The notes beneath the pieces were generated by a model that did no database searches, had not been told where the DNA came from, and saw only the letters and a list, made by a program, of their open reading frames with translations. A stretch of 64,000 bases of DNA from Paraescarpia echinospica (taxonomy: Eukaryota > Annelida > Polychaeta > Sabellida > Siboglinidae): assembly GCA_020002185.1 (NCBI GenBank), contig CM034533.1, positions 39,578,396 through 39,642,395 of the forward strand. The letters are read 5' to 3'. Positions 10,713 through 20,516 of the stretch are shown piece by piece. Within the stretch, counting starts at the first letter, position 1, and every line of letters begins with the position of its first letter. The translations under genes and the position numbers were made by a program.

Positions 10713-13421
10713 AGACATTGGTGGTAAGGGACTGAGAGTCAAAAGCGATACAGGTGCATCGTGTAATGTCATCTCAAGTAATGATTGTGACATAGTGTCA
10801 ACAGTTCAACCAATTTTGCGCTTGAACAAGTGTCGCACTCAGTTGAGATCATACGGTGGTCACGATCTGTCGGTTAGAGGTAAAGTGACCTATACTGCAG
10901 AGTACAAAAACAAGTACTGCCCAGTAGAGTTTGTTGTAGTGGACGAGAGAGCGACAGCGCTGCTTGGACTGCAAACTAGTGTGGAACTAGGACTGGTGGA
11001 GAGGGTGAATCAATTGGAGTCGGATCTGTTGCAGGAGTACACTGATGTGTTTCAGGGACTAGATCGATTGAAACACACACAAGATCAAGTTGAAAACAGA
11101 TTGCCAACCCGTGATATACATTGCACGTCGAGTTCCGTACCGTCTACAGGAACAGTTCAACCAAACCTTAAGTGACATGGTGCGTGATGAAAATATCACC
11201 AAGGTCACCGAGCCTAATGAATGGGTCAATCCGATCGTAACTGTACGGAAATCATCGGGCGCATTACGAATCTGTCTAGATCCACTCGAACTCAACAAAG
11301 CAATCAGATGGGAGCATTACTCCATCTCAACGCCGGGAGAGATTGTAGGGAAACTACATGGGTCCAAGTACTTCAGCACGCTTGACGCTACTTCGGGTTT
11401 TCTACAAATTCCGTTAGATGAGAACAGCAGTTATTTGACGACATTTGCTACGCCGTCGGGTAGATACCGATTTTTGCTTTTTACCGTTCGGCATCAAATC
11501 GGCACCGGAAGTGTTCCATCGAACAATAGTATAACTGTTCCATGATCTCGAAGGTGTGGAGACATACATAGATGACATTCTGGTACATGCTGCTACCGAA
11601 CAGGAGCAGGACACTCGACTTCGAGCAGTGCTACAAAGATGTCGAGAAACAAACTTGCGTCTCAACAAGGACACATGTGTGATCAAGACGTCGGAACTGA
11701 AATATTTGCGACATATGATCTCCAGCAAAGGGGTAAAGGCTGACACAGCTAAAGTCAAGGCTGTTACAGAGATATCAGTACCTCAGAACAAAGAATATGT
11801 GAGGAGATTCATCGGCATGGTGATATATCTAGCCAAGTATTGCCCAAACGTGTCTAGTATGGCGGCACCACTGAGAGTTCTCACATAGAAAGGTGTCGTT
11901 TTGTCATGGGACTCAAACCATCAGCAAGCCTGGCTGAAAGTCAAAGCGATGATCAGATGCGATTGCGCATTGATCCATATGACTATGAACTTGTCTATCA
12001 CCCGGGCCGTGAGTTAGTGTTAGCCGACATACTCAGTAGAGCGGCGTTGTATGACAATGACACTGATGAGAATGACAACGAAGACGTCAATGCTGTATAC
12101 GCAGAGTCTACAACAGAGTCATGTCGGAAAGACCTGTGTGAACTAACAGCACAGAATGAGACCCTACAGCTAGTAGCATGGTACGTTCGCCACGGTTGGC
12201 CAGAGCATAAAAGACTGTGCCCGGATCGAATCAAACCGTACTAGAATGTACGTCATGACTTGAGTGAGCACGAGGGCATGCTGTTTCGAGGTGAACAGAT
12301 CATAATACCCTACGCTTATCAAAACGAGCGATCAGCAGCTTACACACAGGACACTTGGGAATCGTGAAATGTACCGAAAGCGAGAAAACCACGATCTACT
12401 GGCCGGGTTACATGCGAGACATCCAGGATCTGATCGAGCGATGTAGTAGATACCAAGCTAATCGGAACATCAGCGCACAGGAACCGCTTATCCCAACGCC
12501 AGTCCCAGAATATCCGTTCCAGAAAGTAGGAGCAGACTTGTTTGCGCCAGATGGCGTAACGTATCTGCTCACAGTCGACTATTACTCTAAATGGTTATCG
12601 ATCGCTCCACTAGCAGACACTAAGACCAGTGATGTCATCAGAGAACTGAAGAGAATATTCGCTGATTTCGGAACACCGGAAGTCCTGATCAGTGATAATG
12701 TGCCACAATTTGGTAGCCAAGAGTTTCGACGATTTGTGAGAGACTGGTTAGTACAACACATCACTTCTAGTCCTGCATATCCTAGATCGAATGGACAGGC
12801 CGAACGCATGGTGCTACTACAGACTACCAGCAAGGACTGTTAGCTTTGCGAGATACGCCTATGTCAAGCAATTTGCCGTCGCCAACGGAATCACTGCAAT
12901 GACGCAGACTGAGAGACAATTTACCAATCGTAACAGTTGCCAAACGGTTTCCCAGAGGTTACAACAGGAAACTAGTCAAAGAAAAGTTTGAAGGTCGAGC
13001 TAGCATCGCCAAAGCTTACCATGACAGGAAGGATGTAGCTGCAAAACCAGTATTACAGCCTGGTGATCCCGTTCGCGTCAAGGTACAAGGAACATGGAGA
13101 TCTGCCACAGTTGTTAATCTCGGTGACAAACCGCTTTCTTACATCATTCGTACCCACCATGGTGCTGAGATGCGTCGTAACAATACTGATCTCAGACCGA
13201 GTCGAGAGGAGACTGCATCAGAACAATTAGTGAATAAACGTCCTGAGATCACCGATGCAGCAATTCGTAAGTTGATGGTGACAGATGATCCTGCTCGTGA
13301 TCCAGCAACGGCAATACCGAACTCTGTGGGAGTCGAGTTGCCTACGGCAGTTACGAGCAGCTCACCATACATCACAAGATCTGGCCGTGAAAGCAAAAAG
13401 CCTACCAGATTTATGGACTAA
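10708..13421 (+). pseudogene. pol: Gypsy Pol: protease, RT, integrase; RNase H core deleted
   Basis: Protease: DTGAS active site at 10747-10761. RT: CLDPLELNKAI, FSTLDATSGF, and the catalytic YIDD at 11565-11576, split by frameshifts near 11100 and 11480 and a TAG at 11886. Between WLKVKAMI (about 11955) and YDYELVYHPGREL the catalytic RNase H core is missing. Integrase: the zinc domain keeps His 12343, His 12352 and one Cys, but the last Cys is Tyr (TAC 12451-12453). The DDE residues are Asp 12535, Asp 12694 and Glu 12802, with SDNG changed to SDNV. A frameshift near 12815 and a TGA near 12899 break the C-terminal domain, which ends at TAA 13419-13421. Multiple lesions mean no active polyprotein. 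Confidence 0.82.
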
Positions 13422-13597
13422 ATAGCAACTAGATGCGTTTATTCGCTATGGGACATACGTTTACTGTTGGGATAGTATTGACTAGAGTCGAGGACACTTG
13501 AACTCGTGTGTGTTAAGCTAGTTGTGCTTTCTTACTGCAAGACTAACAATAATACTAATACTAGTAACCAGTATGACCTTTTGTTGCTTGTTTAAAT

Positions 13598-13612
13598 TTA
13601 AAGAAAAGAAGA
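13598..13612 (+). promoter_or_regulatory. Polypurine tract
   Basis: TTAAAGAAAAGAAGA lies directly upstream of the 3' LTR, in the position where plus-strand DNA synthesis of LTR elements is primed. Confidence 0.6.
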
Positions 13613-13803
13613 TGTCATGTAGCAGCCTTCTGCAGTTTACCACTTCGCTTGTAGCTGACCGGGTCAAAGGTCAATAAAGCAGCCATTTGTAGTTCTCCTA
13701 TTTGCGCAGTTGTTATTTATTACTAGTGACGATTATTGCTCAATAAATACATTAGTGACGCGCTAAAACATGCATTCGTTAGTTTATCACAGAGAACAAG
13801 ACA
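13613..13803 (+). repeat. 3' LTR of the Gypsy element
   Basis: It starts TGTCATGTAGCAGCCTTCTG and ends GAGAACAAGACA, pairing with 9593-9773. On the minus strand it contains AATAAA (13721-13716), which could serve as a poly(A) signal for the minus-strand GPCR gene. Confidence 0.88.
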
Positions 13804-13907
13804 ATGATGAGATTATGTGTCACGCTGTAATTCGGCAACTTTTCGATGAAACCTTCTTTCAAGATTGATGTACCTTCGTCCAGCCACATGTTCATGTGTT
13901 TTGTTGA

Positions 13908-13990
13908 AGACACACACACACGCACAATCCCACATGCGCACACGCACGCGCACACACACACACACACACGCGCACACACACAACACACAA
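13908..13990 (+). repeat. (AC)n with CG interruptions
   Basis: An imperfect CA/CG dinucleotide run lies just downstream of the GPCR stop codon. Confidence 0.85.
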
Positions 13991-14048
13991 AATTCATCAT
14001 TAGGCTAACAATCCTTACGTTGCTAGGTATGTATATCACGGTGGATCC

Positions 14049-15263
14049 TTACTGAAACCAACAGAAACATTTAACTCGAATCTGGCGGTAGAACTGTCGC
14101 ACGTCTTCCCGGAACATGGCGCTGGCGACGCCATAGATGAACGGATTGACAACAGAGTTTATAATAAATGATCGTCTCATTTCTTCCGCAATCGGAATGC
14201 CCATAGTAGACATCCATTTCGGCAACCAGCAGGCAATAAAGACGACGGTAACGATGAACAACAACGTGATGTTCTTGGTTTGTGTGGCAACTGTGTTGCT
14301 GATAGCTCTCGATGGCGCTGATATCGTGTAAGCAGATAGGGCCGTAAAGTTGCTCTGTACAGGAGTCACTTCTGCCATCTTTGTGGACAGATTCGAAGGA
14401 CCTGCATCCACCAGTGTCATACCTCCTGCAACGGGTTTGATGACGTTCACAGTCAAATGAGTAAACGAAGCTCCACCTATCCGTTGAGGCGCAACATCAT
14501 CAACTATTGTGCTAAGCGTCCCTTTCCGTGTTACTTGCGAAGATCCCGGTTCTGACGCATTGATGAGTACAGCGATTCGGTTCATGGACGGTCTTGTCTT
14601 GTTTATCAATGTGGCCGCCGTCAAACAGTAGCACGTGGTCATAGTCGCGACGCACAGACACAGCGTGCATATTTCGAAGACTTGGTTGAATTGTTTATAG
14701 TCTTTCAATGTCGCAATGGTCGTCACAGTTGTAAAGAAAACTGCTGCCCCAGCGATGATCATTAGTACCGTCTCCGCACGCTGCACTTTTATGTTGAATG
14801 AGTGTGGACGTCTGACAGCCATAAGACGTTCAACCGACACAAACACAAGAAGAAACACAGAGAATGAGGTCGACATATCAAACACGTAGATGATCGCCTG
14901 TATCGTCACTAAATTGGGCGGTGTCGTAGTGAGAACGATTCCACACACGCAAACAGTCAAATCAGCAGCAGCCAGTGCAAACATGTACAATCTCGTAGAC
15001 GTTGTCATCTTGCGCACGTAAACTGTCATGATCAGTAGATTTCCCGGCAAACCTAGCAAGCAGACGAGAAAGGCAATGATATGGTCGTATGCAGTCTTGG
15101 GTAAGTTGTCTTTGGCCGAATCGAAGCTGTCATTTAACAGGCTCTGCAGTACACCTGAACTCTTTGCCCAGTTGGTGATATTCCACGAATCCATGGAGAC
15201 ATCAATGAATAATATACTTGTTAACTCACAGTCATTCGGTGTGTACAGAAACCGTTGCATCAT
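14049..15263 (-). CDS. Class A (rhodopsin-like) G protein-coupled receptor, single exon
   Basis: An uninterrupted 404-codon frame with seven hydrophobic segments at about residues 61-83, 91-113, 123-145, 164-186, 197-220, 331-352 and 364-381. Class A hallmarks: GLPGN in TM1 (Asn75), LAAADL in TM2 (Asp101), ERL in place of DRY after TM3 (Glu145-Arg146), CWLP in TM6 (345-348), and NPFIY in TM7 (373-377), then an amphipathic helix 8 and Cys399/Cys401 that could be palmitoylated. N-glycosylation sites at Asn28 and Asn44 lie in the predicted outside N-terminus. The third intracellular loop is long (about 110 residues) and Ser/Thr-rich. The Cys at the start of TM3, the TM4 Trp and the TM5 Pro are missing, so the receptor is divergent. 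Met24 (15194) is an alternative start. It resembles invertebrate orphan peptide/chemosensory-type receptors; the ligand cannot be told. Confidence 0.85.
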   Translation of the reverse strand: MMQRFLYTPNDCELTSILFIDVSMDSWNITNWAKSSGVLQSLLNDSFDSAKDNLPKTAYDHIIAFLVCLLGLPGNLLIMTVYVRKMTTSTRLYMFALAAADLTVCVCGIVLTTTPPNLVTIQAIIYVFDMSTSFSVFLLVFVSVERLMAVRRPHSFNIKVQRAETVLMIIAGAAVFFTTVTTIATLKDYKQFNQVFEICTLCLCVATMTTCYCLTAATLINKTRPSMNRIAVLINASEPGSSQVTRKGTLSTIVDDVAPQRIGGASFTHLTVNVIKPVAGGMTLVDAGPSNLSTKMAEVTPVQSNFTALSAYTISAPSRAISNTVATQTKNITLLFIVTVVFIACWLPKWMSTMGIPIAEEMRRSFIINSVVNPFIYGVASAMFREDVRQFYRQIRVKCFCWFQ

Positions 15264-15935
15264 AACGCATGTTTATGCTGTAGTGCGTCTGTGTCATTTC
15301 GGAAAAACACTGGACTCACACGACGGAAAAATGCGGCAGTGTTTTTAATTGCTTCTCTTCTGCATGCATGCTTCAAACTGTATTATACTGATAAGAAGCA
15401 CTTCACCGATGGGTCTTCACTGCGAATATACATTACCTGAACATAATGCATTCCATCTTGTCTACTAGCACAACGATTAGTCCGTCCACCTAGAGTCCAT
15501 TCATGTTCCGTTCGCATATTGAAGCACATTCTCGAAAACTATTTGCCGACCTGGTGGCATTGACATATCAGGTTCTATCATAAATAGACGCTTTAGAACA
15601 TAATACTTTACATACCGACAAGTATTTCGTGTCTGTCTCATTGGATGAATTCGCATAATGATGCGTTTCCTCGGAAACGAATTTCTTCGCTGATACCAAT
15701 CACATATCAGGTTGTTACCAGATTGTAACATTACCCGAACACAACGTATTCATGCTATGCGCTGTGGTTTGCGCTACCAAAATAAGGGAATTGCAAAAAT
15801 ATGGAATATATATAATAGTAATATTTACTAGCGTACAATTACGTACCATTAGCAACAAAACCACAAAAGCTATTGCCGCAGTTATATTACCCAGAACTTA
15901 ATATTGTTCCGGATTACTATTTATTTTTATTACGG
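15264..15935. other. Non-coding stretch upstream of the GPCR gene
   Basis: This is where the promoter of the minus-strand receptor gene should be. No clear TATA box or exon is recognised. Confidence 0.4.
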
Positions 15936-16059
<124 letters not shown>

Positions 16060-16225
16060 ACTAAAGTCTCCTTTAAAACAACCAAATCAGGTAGTCGGTA
16101 CCCACATTATGTGAAATCGCACTACAGTATAGGCACAACGAATCGAATATAATTATGACATATCAATGTTCGATGCTTTGGCTTTGTACCAACAGAACAT
16201 GAGAGATGTTCAGTTATGTTAATAC

Positions 16226-16226
<1 letters not shown>

Positions 16227-16259
<33 letters not shown>

Positions 16260-16265
16260 GTATAT
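16227..16265 (+). repeat. (AT)n microsatellite
   Basis: Two TATATA runs are separated by a TT step and followed by TATATATGTATATATG. Confidence 0.9.
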
Positions 16266-16269
16266 ATGT

Positions 16270-17330
16270 ATTGGCGAGCGCGCCAGGATAGCGTGAATAT
16301 AATTTTGGATGTGACATACATGTTTGTTTATGATGGAAAACTTGTCGTAATTATATTCAATATACAGCTGGATCGAACTTTGCAATGCTCGCAGTGTGGA
16401 ATGAAATGTGCAGCAGGTTGGTCAGGATGTCGTTCCCTAAGTTGGTTCGCCTTCTTCGCGGTGTCGGTTGCCGCATCTCCGATGTAGCTCCGACTTCTCG
16501 GGGGTAGTCGCCGCTTCCAAGTGAAAGTTTTGGCACCCACTGATAACACTGAATTGGCGATCAGTCTTGGTCGTCGCTTGTGAGCAGCAAACCGTATTGA
16601 ACATCACCACTTTCTCAACATCGTACTTCAGCCAGTCTTGGTTGACTTTCCATGGTTCATGGAATCACCTCTTTCTGCTCTCGTTGTCATATTTTTTGTC
16701 ACGTTTCACGCTTCCGTCTAATTTTCGCTTCTTCGCAGGATTCTTCCTGTCATCGATACATTTCCACATGTTGCTAAAGTGAAAAAAAATGGCAGCATTT
16801 TTCTATTCTATACGTTTTTTAAACACTAGGCAGCGACTCTGAGAACTTTGCGGTATTCGGTAGTCCACCGAGTCATAATATTTACTAGTCCGCGGCACAA
16901 TCTGGTAGTCTCGGACTAGCGAACTACCCTTAATTTCGAACCTTGATATTGTTAGTTGTCATTGCATGTGGAATAATATTCCTAATTACTTGTGCTGTTT
17001 GTTCAATAGGATATATGTCGATTATGAACAACGAGAATGACAACGATTACGAGATGCTTGTAAAGAAATCACCAAAGGATGACACTAAACGATGAACGGT
17101 CCATCAGTCGATCGGTAAACGGATCATTTGCATTGTTTTGGTATCCCATACGTTACGTTAGTCGATTTCATTCTTTCTATGTGCATATAATTATATTAGT
17201 TGTTCATTTCTGGCAATGACAATGGTTCAGTTGTGTTCTTTGATTGTTTACACTGTATTGATATATTAGTTATGGGATTATGTCGGTGACTACTATAGTT
17301 ATATCACTGTGTATGTAATGCATTGATGAG
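16270..17330. other. Gene-free unique sequence
   Basis: Only short open frames (up to 93 codons) with no recognisable domain. The last part may include the 5' region of the LTR-element remnant that begins at 17336, but no LTR pair was found. Confidence 0.4.
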
Positions 17331-17335
17331 AAGAT

Positions 17336-18554
17336 ATGGCTACGGATGAGCCGAGAGAGCTAATAGAGTTGGCTAAACAGGCAGGATTAGAAGGAGACAA
17401 TCTGACCGCATTCTTGCATGATGAACGAGCAAGACAGCGTGACCGTGAGAAAGAGCAGCGTGAGGAAAGGGAAAAGGAGGCTGTTAGACAACATGAATTA
17501 GAATTAGCCCGACTTAGATTAAACGAAAACGATAGGGGACAGGTAGAAAAGACAAATCCAACAAGAGGGATTAGTGGGGCTGTTCCTAAGTTACCCCCTT
17601 TCGACGAAAAGACTGATGACTTAGATGCGTGATTAGTGTATGCATGCTTCAAAGTGTATTATATTGATACCTGCACCATTTTGAGGGGTATGCTACGATG
17701 CATGGGTGGCCAAAAGAGCCATGTGCATCTAACCTAAGTCCTGTACGTGACAATCTCTTGTATCGTTGGCATTTGATAATGCGCTCGCTTGATAGCTCTA
17801 CTTAGATCCATGCGGATGCGCAGTTTCTCTCAGCCAACTTTAGAGACAAGTTTCAACATGCAAAACCCCAGGACGGTGAAAGTTTTAGCCAGTTTGAAAA
17901 CCGTGTCACGAGTTATATAGATTGATGAATTGAGTTGAGCGAGACTCCAAAGACAGTTGAGGGTCATCGATACTTGTTTATCAGGAAGCAAGTGCTAGGG
18001 GTTGGGTTCACAGATTTACGAGTGTTCGATGACGAAAGAACACCTGACTCATTCAAAGAGATGTGCGTTATTGCAGAGCAGTATCTAAAAGCTCATCGCA
18101 AGACATTTAGACACTGGTGGATGCCTGATAAGAGTAAGAGTGAAAGATAGTAGACATTTAGACACTGGTGGATGCCTGATAAGAGTAACAGTGAAAGATA
18201 GTAGACATTTAGGCACTGGTGGATGCCTGATAAGAGTAAGAGTGAAAGATAGTAGACATTTAGACACTGGTGGATGCCTGATAAGAGTAAGAGTGAAAGA
18301 TAGTAGACATTTAGACACTGGTGGATGCCTGATAAGAGTAAGAGTGAAAGATAGTAGACATTTAGACACTGGTGGATGCCTGATAAGAGTAAGATAGAAA
18401 GATAGTAGAGAACCAGATAAGATGGACAGAAACCGACCTGTGGGAACACCAAAACAATCTCGCAGTAACATAGGACAATCGCGTCTCGAGTACATCTAAT
18501 GCCGGTCGTACATGTTGGATATGTGGTTCTACTAAACACATTGCACTGTATTGC
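17336..18554 (+). pseudogene. Gag remnant of a second LTR retroelement (SCAN-like capsid, zinc knuckle)
   Basis: The 98-codon frame from ATG 17336 has a charged coiled-coil-like stretch (ERARQRDREKEQREER) and ends in PKLPPFDEKTDDLDA, a motif seen at the start of many Gypsy-type Gag capsids. After disrupted sequence, 17830-18150 reads FRDKFQHAKPQDGESFSQFE, IELSETPKTVEGHRYLFIRK and FKEMCVIAEQYLKAHRK, the helical SCAN-like part. A single zinc knuckle CWICGSTKHIALYC (CX2CX4HX4C) lies at 18513-18554. Stops at 17632 and 17925, frameshifts and an internal 51-bp minisatellite show it is dead. LTRs and pol beyond the protease were not found. Confidence 0.7.
18106..18411 (+). repeat. 51-bp minisatellite, six copies, inside the gag remnant
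   Basis: The unit starts TTTAGACACTGGTGGATGCC and is repeated six times with very few differences (starts 18106, 18157, 18208, 18259, 18310, 18361). It duplicates the Gag stretch TFRHWWMPDKSKSER plus two stop codons. Because 51 is a multiple of three, other frames stay open through the array. Confidence 0.95.
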
Positions 18555-18952
18555 ACTCAGAACAAGATACAAGTAGACGTGAAGCAGACAAAACGAGACT
18601 CAGTGAAACAGCACTACTGTTCAAAGGTGGTATAAAGGTAGCTAAGAAGCAAAGCGGGAATGTCCGCTACGTTGAGGACAAATATGGAAAGAAATTCCAA
18701 TTACTGGAAATGTCCGCTTTTGTAACTAGCCAAGATAAAGGTGTGGTACTCGCAGTAGGTCGAACAAACGGACGACCAGACTTGGTCGAAGTCATACGAG
18801 ATAGTAGCTGTTCCACAATGGTCATCAGAAAGGATCGTTGTGATCCGGGTGACTTCACAGGGGAAATCAGAGGCTGTGTGATGATGGGTGGGAGAGTGAT
18901 TGAAGTTCTAGTAGTAACCAAAACGGTAGACATCCCATACTACAGTGGATAG
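18551..18952 (+). pseudogene. Retroelement aspartic protease remnant, active-site Gly lost
   Basis: The frame continues after the zinc knuckle. The segment VEVIRDSSCSTMVIRK matches the retroelement protease pattern where DSG is the catalytic triplet; here Gly is Ser (GAT 18800-18802 encodes the Asp). The following GCVMMGGRVIEVLVV and VDIPYYSG fit the conserved flap-side strands of such proteases. The frame ends at TAG 18950-18952, with no RT following, so pol is truncated. This identification rests on family patterns seen in related elements; a fold search would settle it. Confidence 0.55.
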
Positions 18953-18967
18953 CGGAAGGCGTAGCTG

Positions 18968-19036
18968 TTGACTCATCCGTTTACGATTCGGTCACTGGAA
19001 TGTTTCCAGTGACCGAATCGTAAACGGATGAGTCAA
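18968..19036 (+). repeat. Perfect 33-bp inverted repeat with 3-nt loop
   Basis: The left arm (18968-19000) begins TTGACTCATCCGTTTACGAT. The right arm (19004-19036) is its exact reverse complement. The spacer is TGT. There is not one mismatch, although the surrounding element is degraded. Confidence 0.97.
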
Positions 19037-19144
19037 GGAACCAGGAGGATCGAAATTCTACGATGTTGGTTCACAGTAGAGGGCCGACGGTAGACGGCAG
19101 AAAACCAGATGCGTCGATGAGGGACGGCTGAGTGTAACGCTGCG

Positions 19145-19424
19145 CTCGGCTACAGACGTGTCTCGAGGGCCTGACATCCAGAACGTCGCGCTCGGTTACA
19201 TACGTGTCTCGAGGGCATGACACCCAAAACGTTGAACTCGGCAACAGACACTCCACAGCCGCGCGACATTCATAACGTCGCGCTCAGCAACAGACGTATT
19301 ACGGCGGCGTGACATCCGTGACGCTGCGTTCAGCAAGCAACAGACGTGTCACGGTGGCGTGACACCCGGAACGTCCTACTCGGCCTCAGACGTACCACGG
19401 CGGCGTGACATCCGTAGCAGGACT
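19145..19424 (+). repeat. 46-bp CpG-rich minisatellite, about six diverged copies
   Basis: Units start CTCGGCTACAGACGTGT and contain GGCGTGACATCC and AACGTCGCG. They differ by 20-30 percent, so the array is older than the 51-bp one upstream. One copy has a 4-bp insertion. Confidence 0.85.
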
Positions 19425-19560
19425 AACAGCATCGGACATATCGCGTGATGTGACAACGGCGGGACACACCCTTGGAGGCGGATGCTTCACGCGGCGTGAA
19501 GCATAGGTAGAGACGTGACATGTAGTCGAACAACGTAAGACGACATTACGTGTTACTTAC

Positions 19561-19855
19561 TTAATCCTCTTCGCTCTGATAAGAGTGTATGGCCGATACG
19601 AAGCTCCTCCATCGCACTCTGTTGTTAGCAGTCTTCTTTGTTTCCTTCCAGGTGGTACCAAACTTCTTTAATTCCTCAGTTGTGGATCTCATCCAGCTGT
19701 TTTGGGGCGGCCTGTTTTTCTTTTTCCTTGTGGATTCCAATCAAAGGCTTGTTTTGTAACTGTTGTTGCGTTTTTTCGGACTGTAAGTCTTACCCATGTC
19801 CATTTTCGGATTTCTGTTTTGTCTGTCCTGTTCATCAGTTCGGTTTTTGTGACTT
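19561..19855 (-). pseudogene. C-terminal remnant of a second non-LTR retrotransposon RT
   Basis: On the minus strand 19814-19680 reads EIRKWTWVRLTVRKNATTV and KQAFDWNPQGKRKTGRPKT. After a frameshift it reads STTEELKKFGTTWKETKK and NNRVRWRSFVSAIHS, ending in TAA at 19561. The order 'RKWTWxxxxLRK', 'AFDWNPQGKRKxGRPKxTW', 'W..tKK.A..R.RWR.FV' is typical of the tail of RTE-like endonuclease-RT proteins. It is a different family from copies A-C. The frameshift and a TGA near 19681 break it. Confidence 0.7.
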
Positions 19856-20199
19856 TGTCTTGCTATCACATTATTTGTTAGTTATGTTGAAAAGAGGCTC
19901 TTACATGCGGTTATTAGTTAATTGTATTTGTATGCATGTTATACATCCATATATACGTTATTGTCTGGCAAGTGTGATTTTGTTCGATGGTTAGTTCACG
20001 ACCATTTATCGACGGCGTCACAAATTGGCGAAATACAAATATGGGCAAATAGTAGTTCCTACTGCACAGATCACGCTCACTAGCCATGGTAGGCAGGTGA
20101 TCTAGGACAAGGAAAACTCTTACATAAAACCGCACTAGCAGGTCAGCCGGGGCAACGCTGCTGAGTGGCTATGATGTCCCAGTTGATATGACGGTACCC
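19856..20199. other. Gene-free unique sequence
   Basis: No recognisable coding, RNA or repeat signature. It may contain the left edge of the LTR that ends near 20378. Confidence 0.35.
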
Positions 20200-20378
20200 A
20201 CACGGACAGTAAATTAGCATATAAAGTAGTGAGCGCTACCGCTGGTTAGAGTATTGAACCAGTCTAGGCTAGGGTTAGATCAGTGCGCACGTGTAGTTAG
20301 TTAGCTGCGTAATAAACATATATAATCATGACGTTTTGTTTGTGTATTATTCAGTTATATGCAAGCAATACCGTCACA
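20200..20378 (+). repeat. Probable LTR (right part) of a third LTR element
   Basis: It contains a TATA-like CATATAAAG (about 20217), AATAAA at 20311 and a CA end at 20377-20378, followed by ATGTCAGGAAGTG, which resembles a tRNA-Leu primer-binding site. A gag-like frame follows at 20517. No partner LTR exists in the window, so the left edge is unknown. Confidence 0.35.
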
Positions 20379-20516
20379 TTATGTCAGGAAGTGACCTACT
20401 GTTACGTGTTGACTGGATTACGTAATCTGGATTGCTGAATTACAAGCTCAGTGGGATCGTATCAACAGTGCCTGATAACAGATCAGCTAGACTCCGTTAA
20501 GTGGGAGATCCGGTCA

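Larger units (their letters stand above)
9593..13803 (+). mobile_element. Degenerate Ty3/Gypsy LTR retrotransposon, 4.2 kb
   Basis: Two direct LTRs (9593-9773 and 13613-13803) flank gag, protease, RT, a deleted RNase H region, and integrase, in Ty3/Gypsy order. Both LTRs begin TG and end CA. A primer-binding-like TGG follows the left LTR and a purine tract precedes the right one. Flanking bases ACGAT and ATGAT could be a 5-bp target duplication with one mismatch. It sits exactly at the GAT-rich tail of RTE copy A, so it inserted after that element. The LTRs differ by a 10-bp indel and about eight substitutions, so the insertion is not recent. The zinc-knuckle and protease layout resembles Mag-type Gypsy elements. 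Confidence 0.88.

Noticed and set aside
16328..16549. Minus-strand 73-codon frame containing YIGDAATDTAKKAN
   Set aside because: It faintly recalls an RNase H 'GNExADxxAK' segment, but the neighbouring motifs are missing in all frames.
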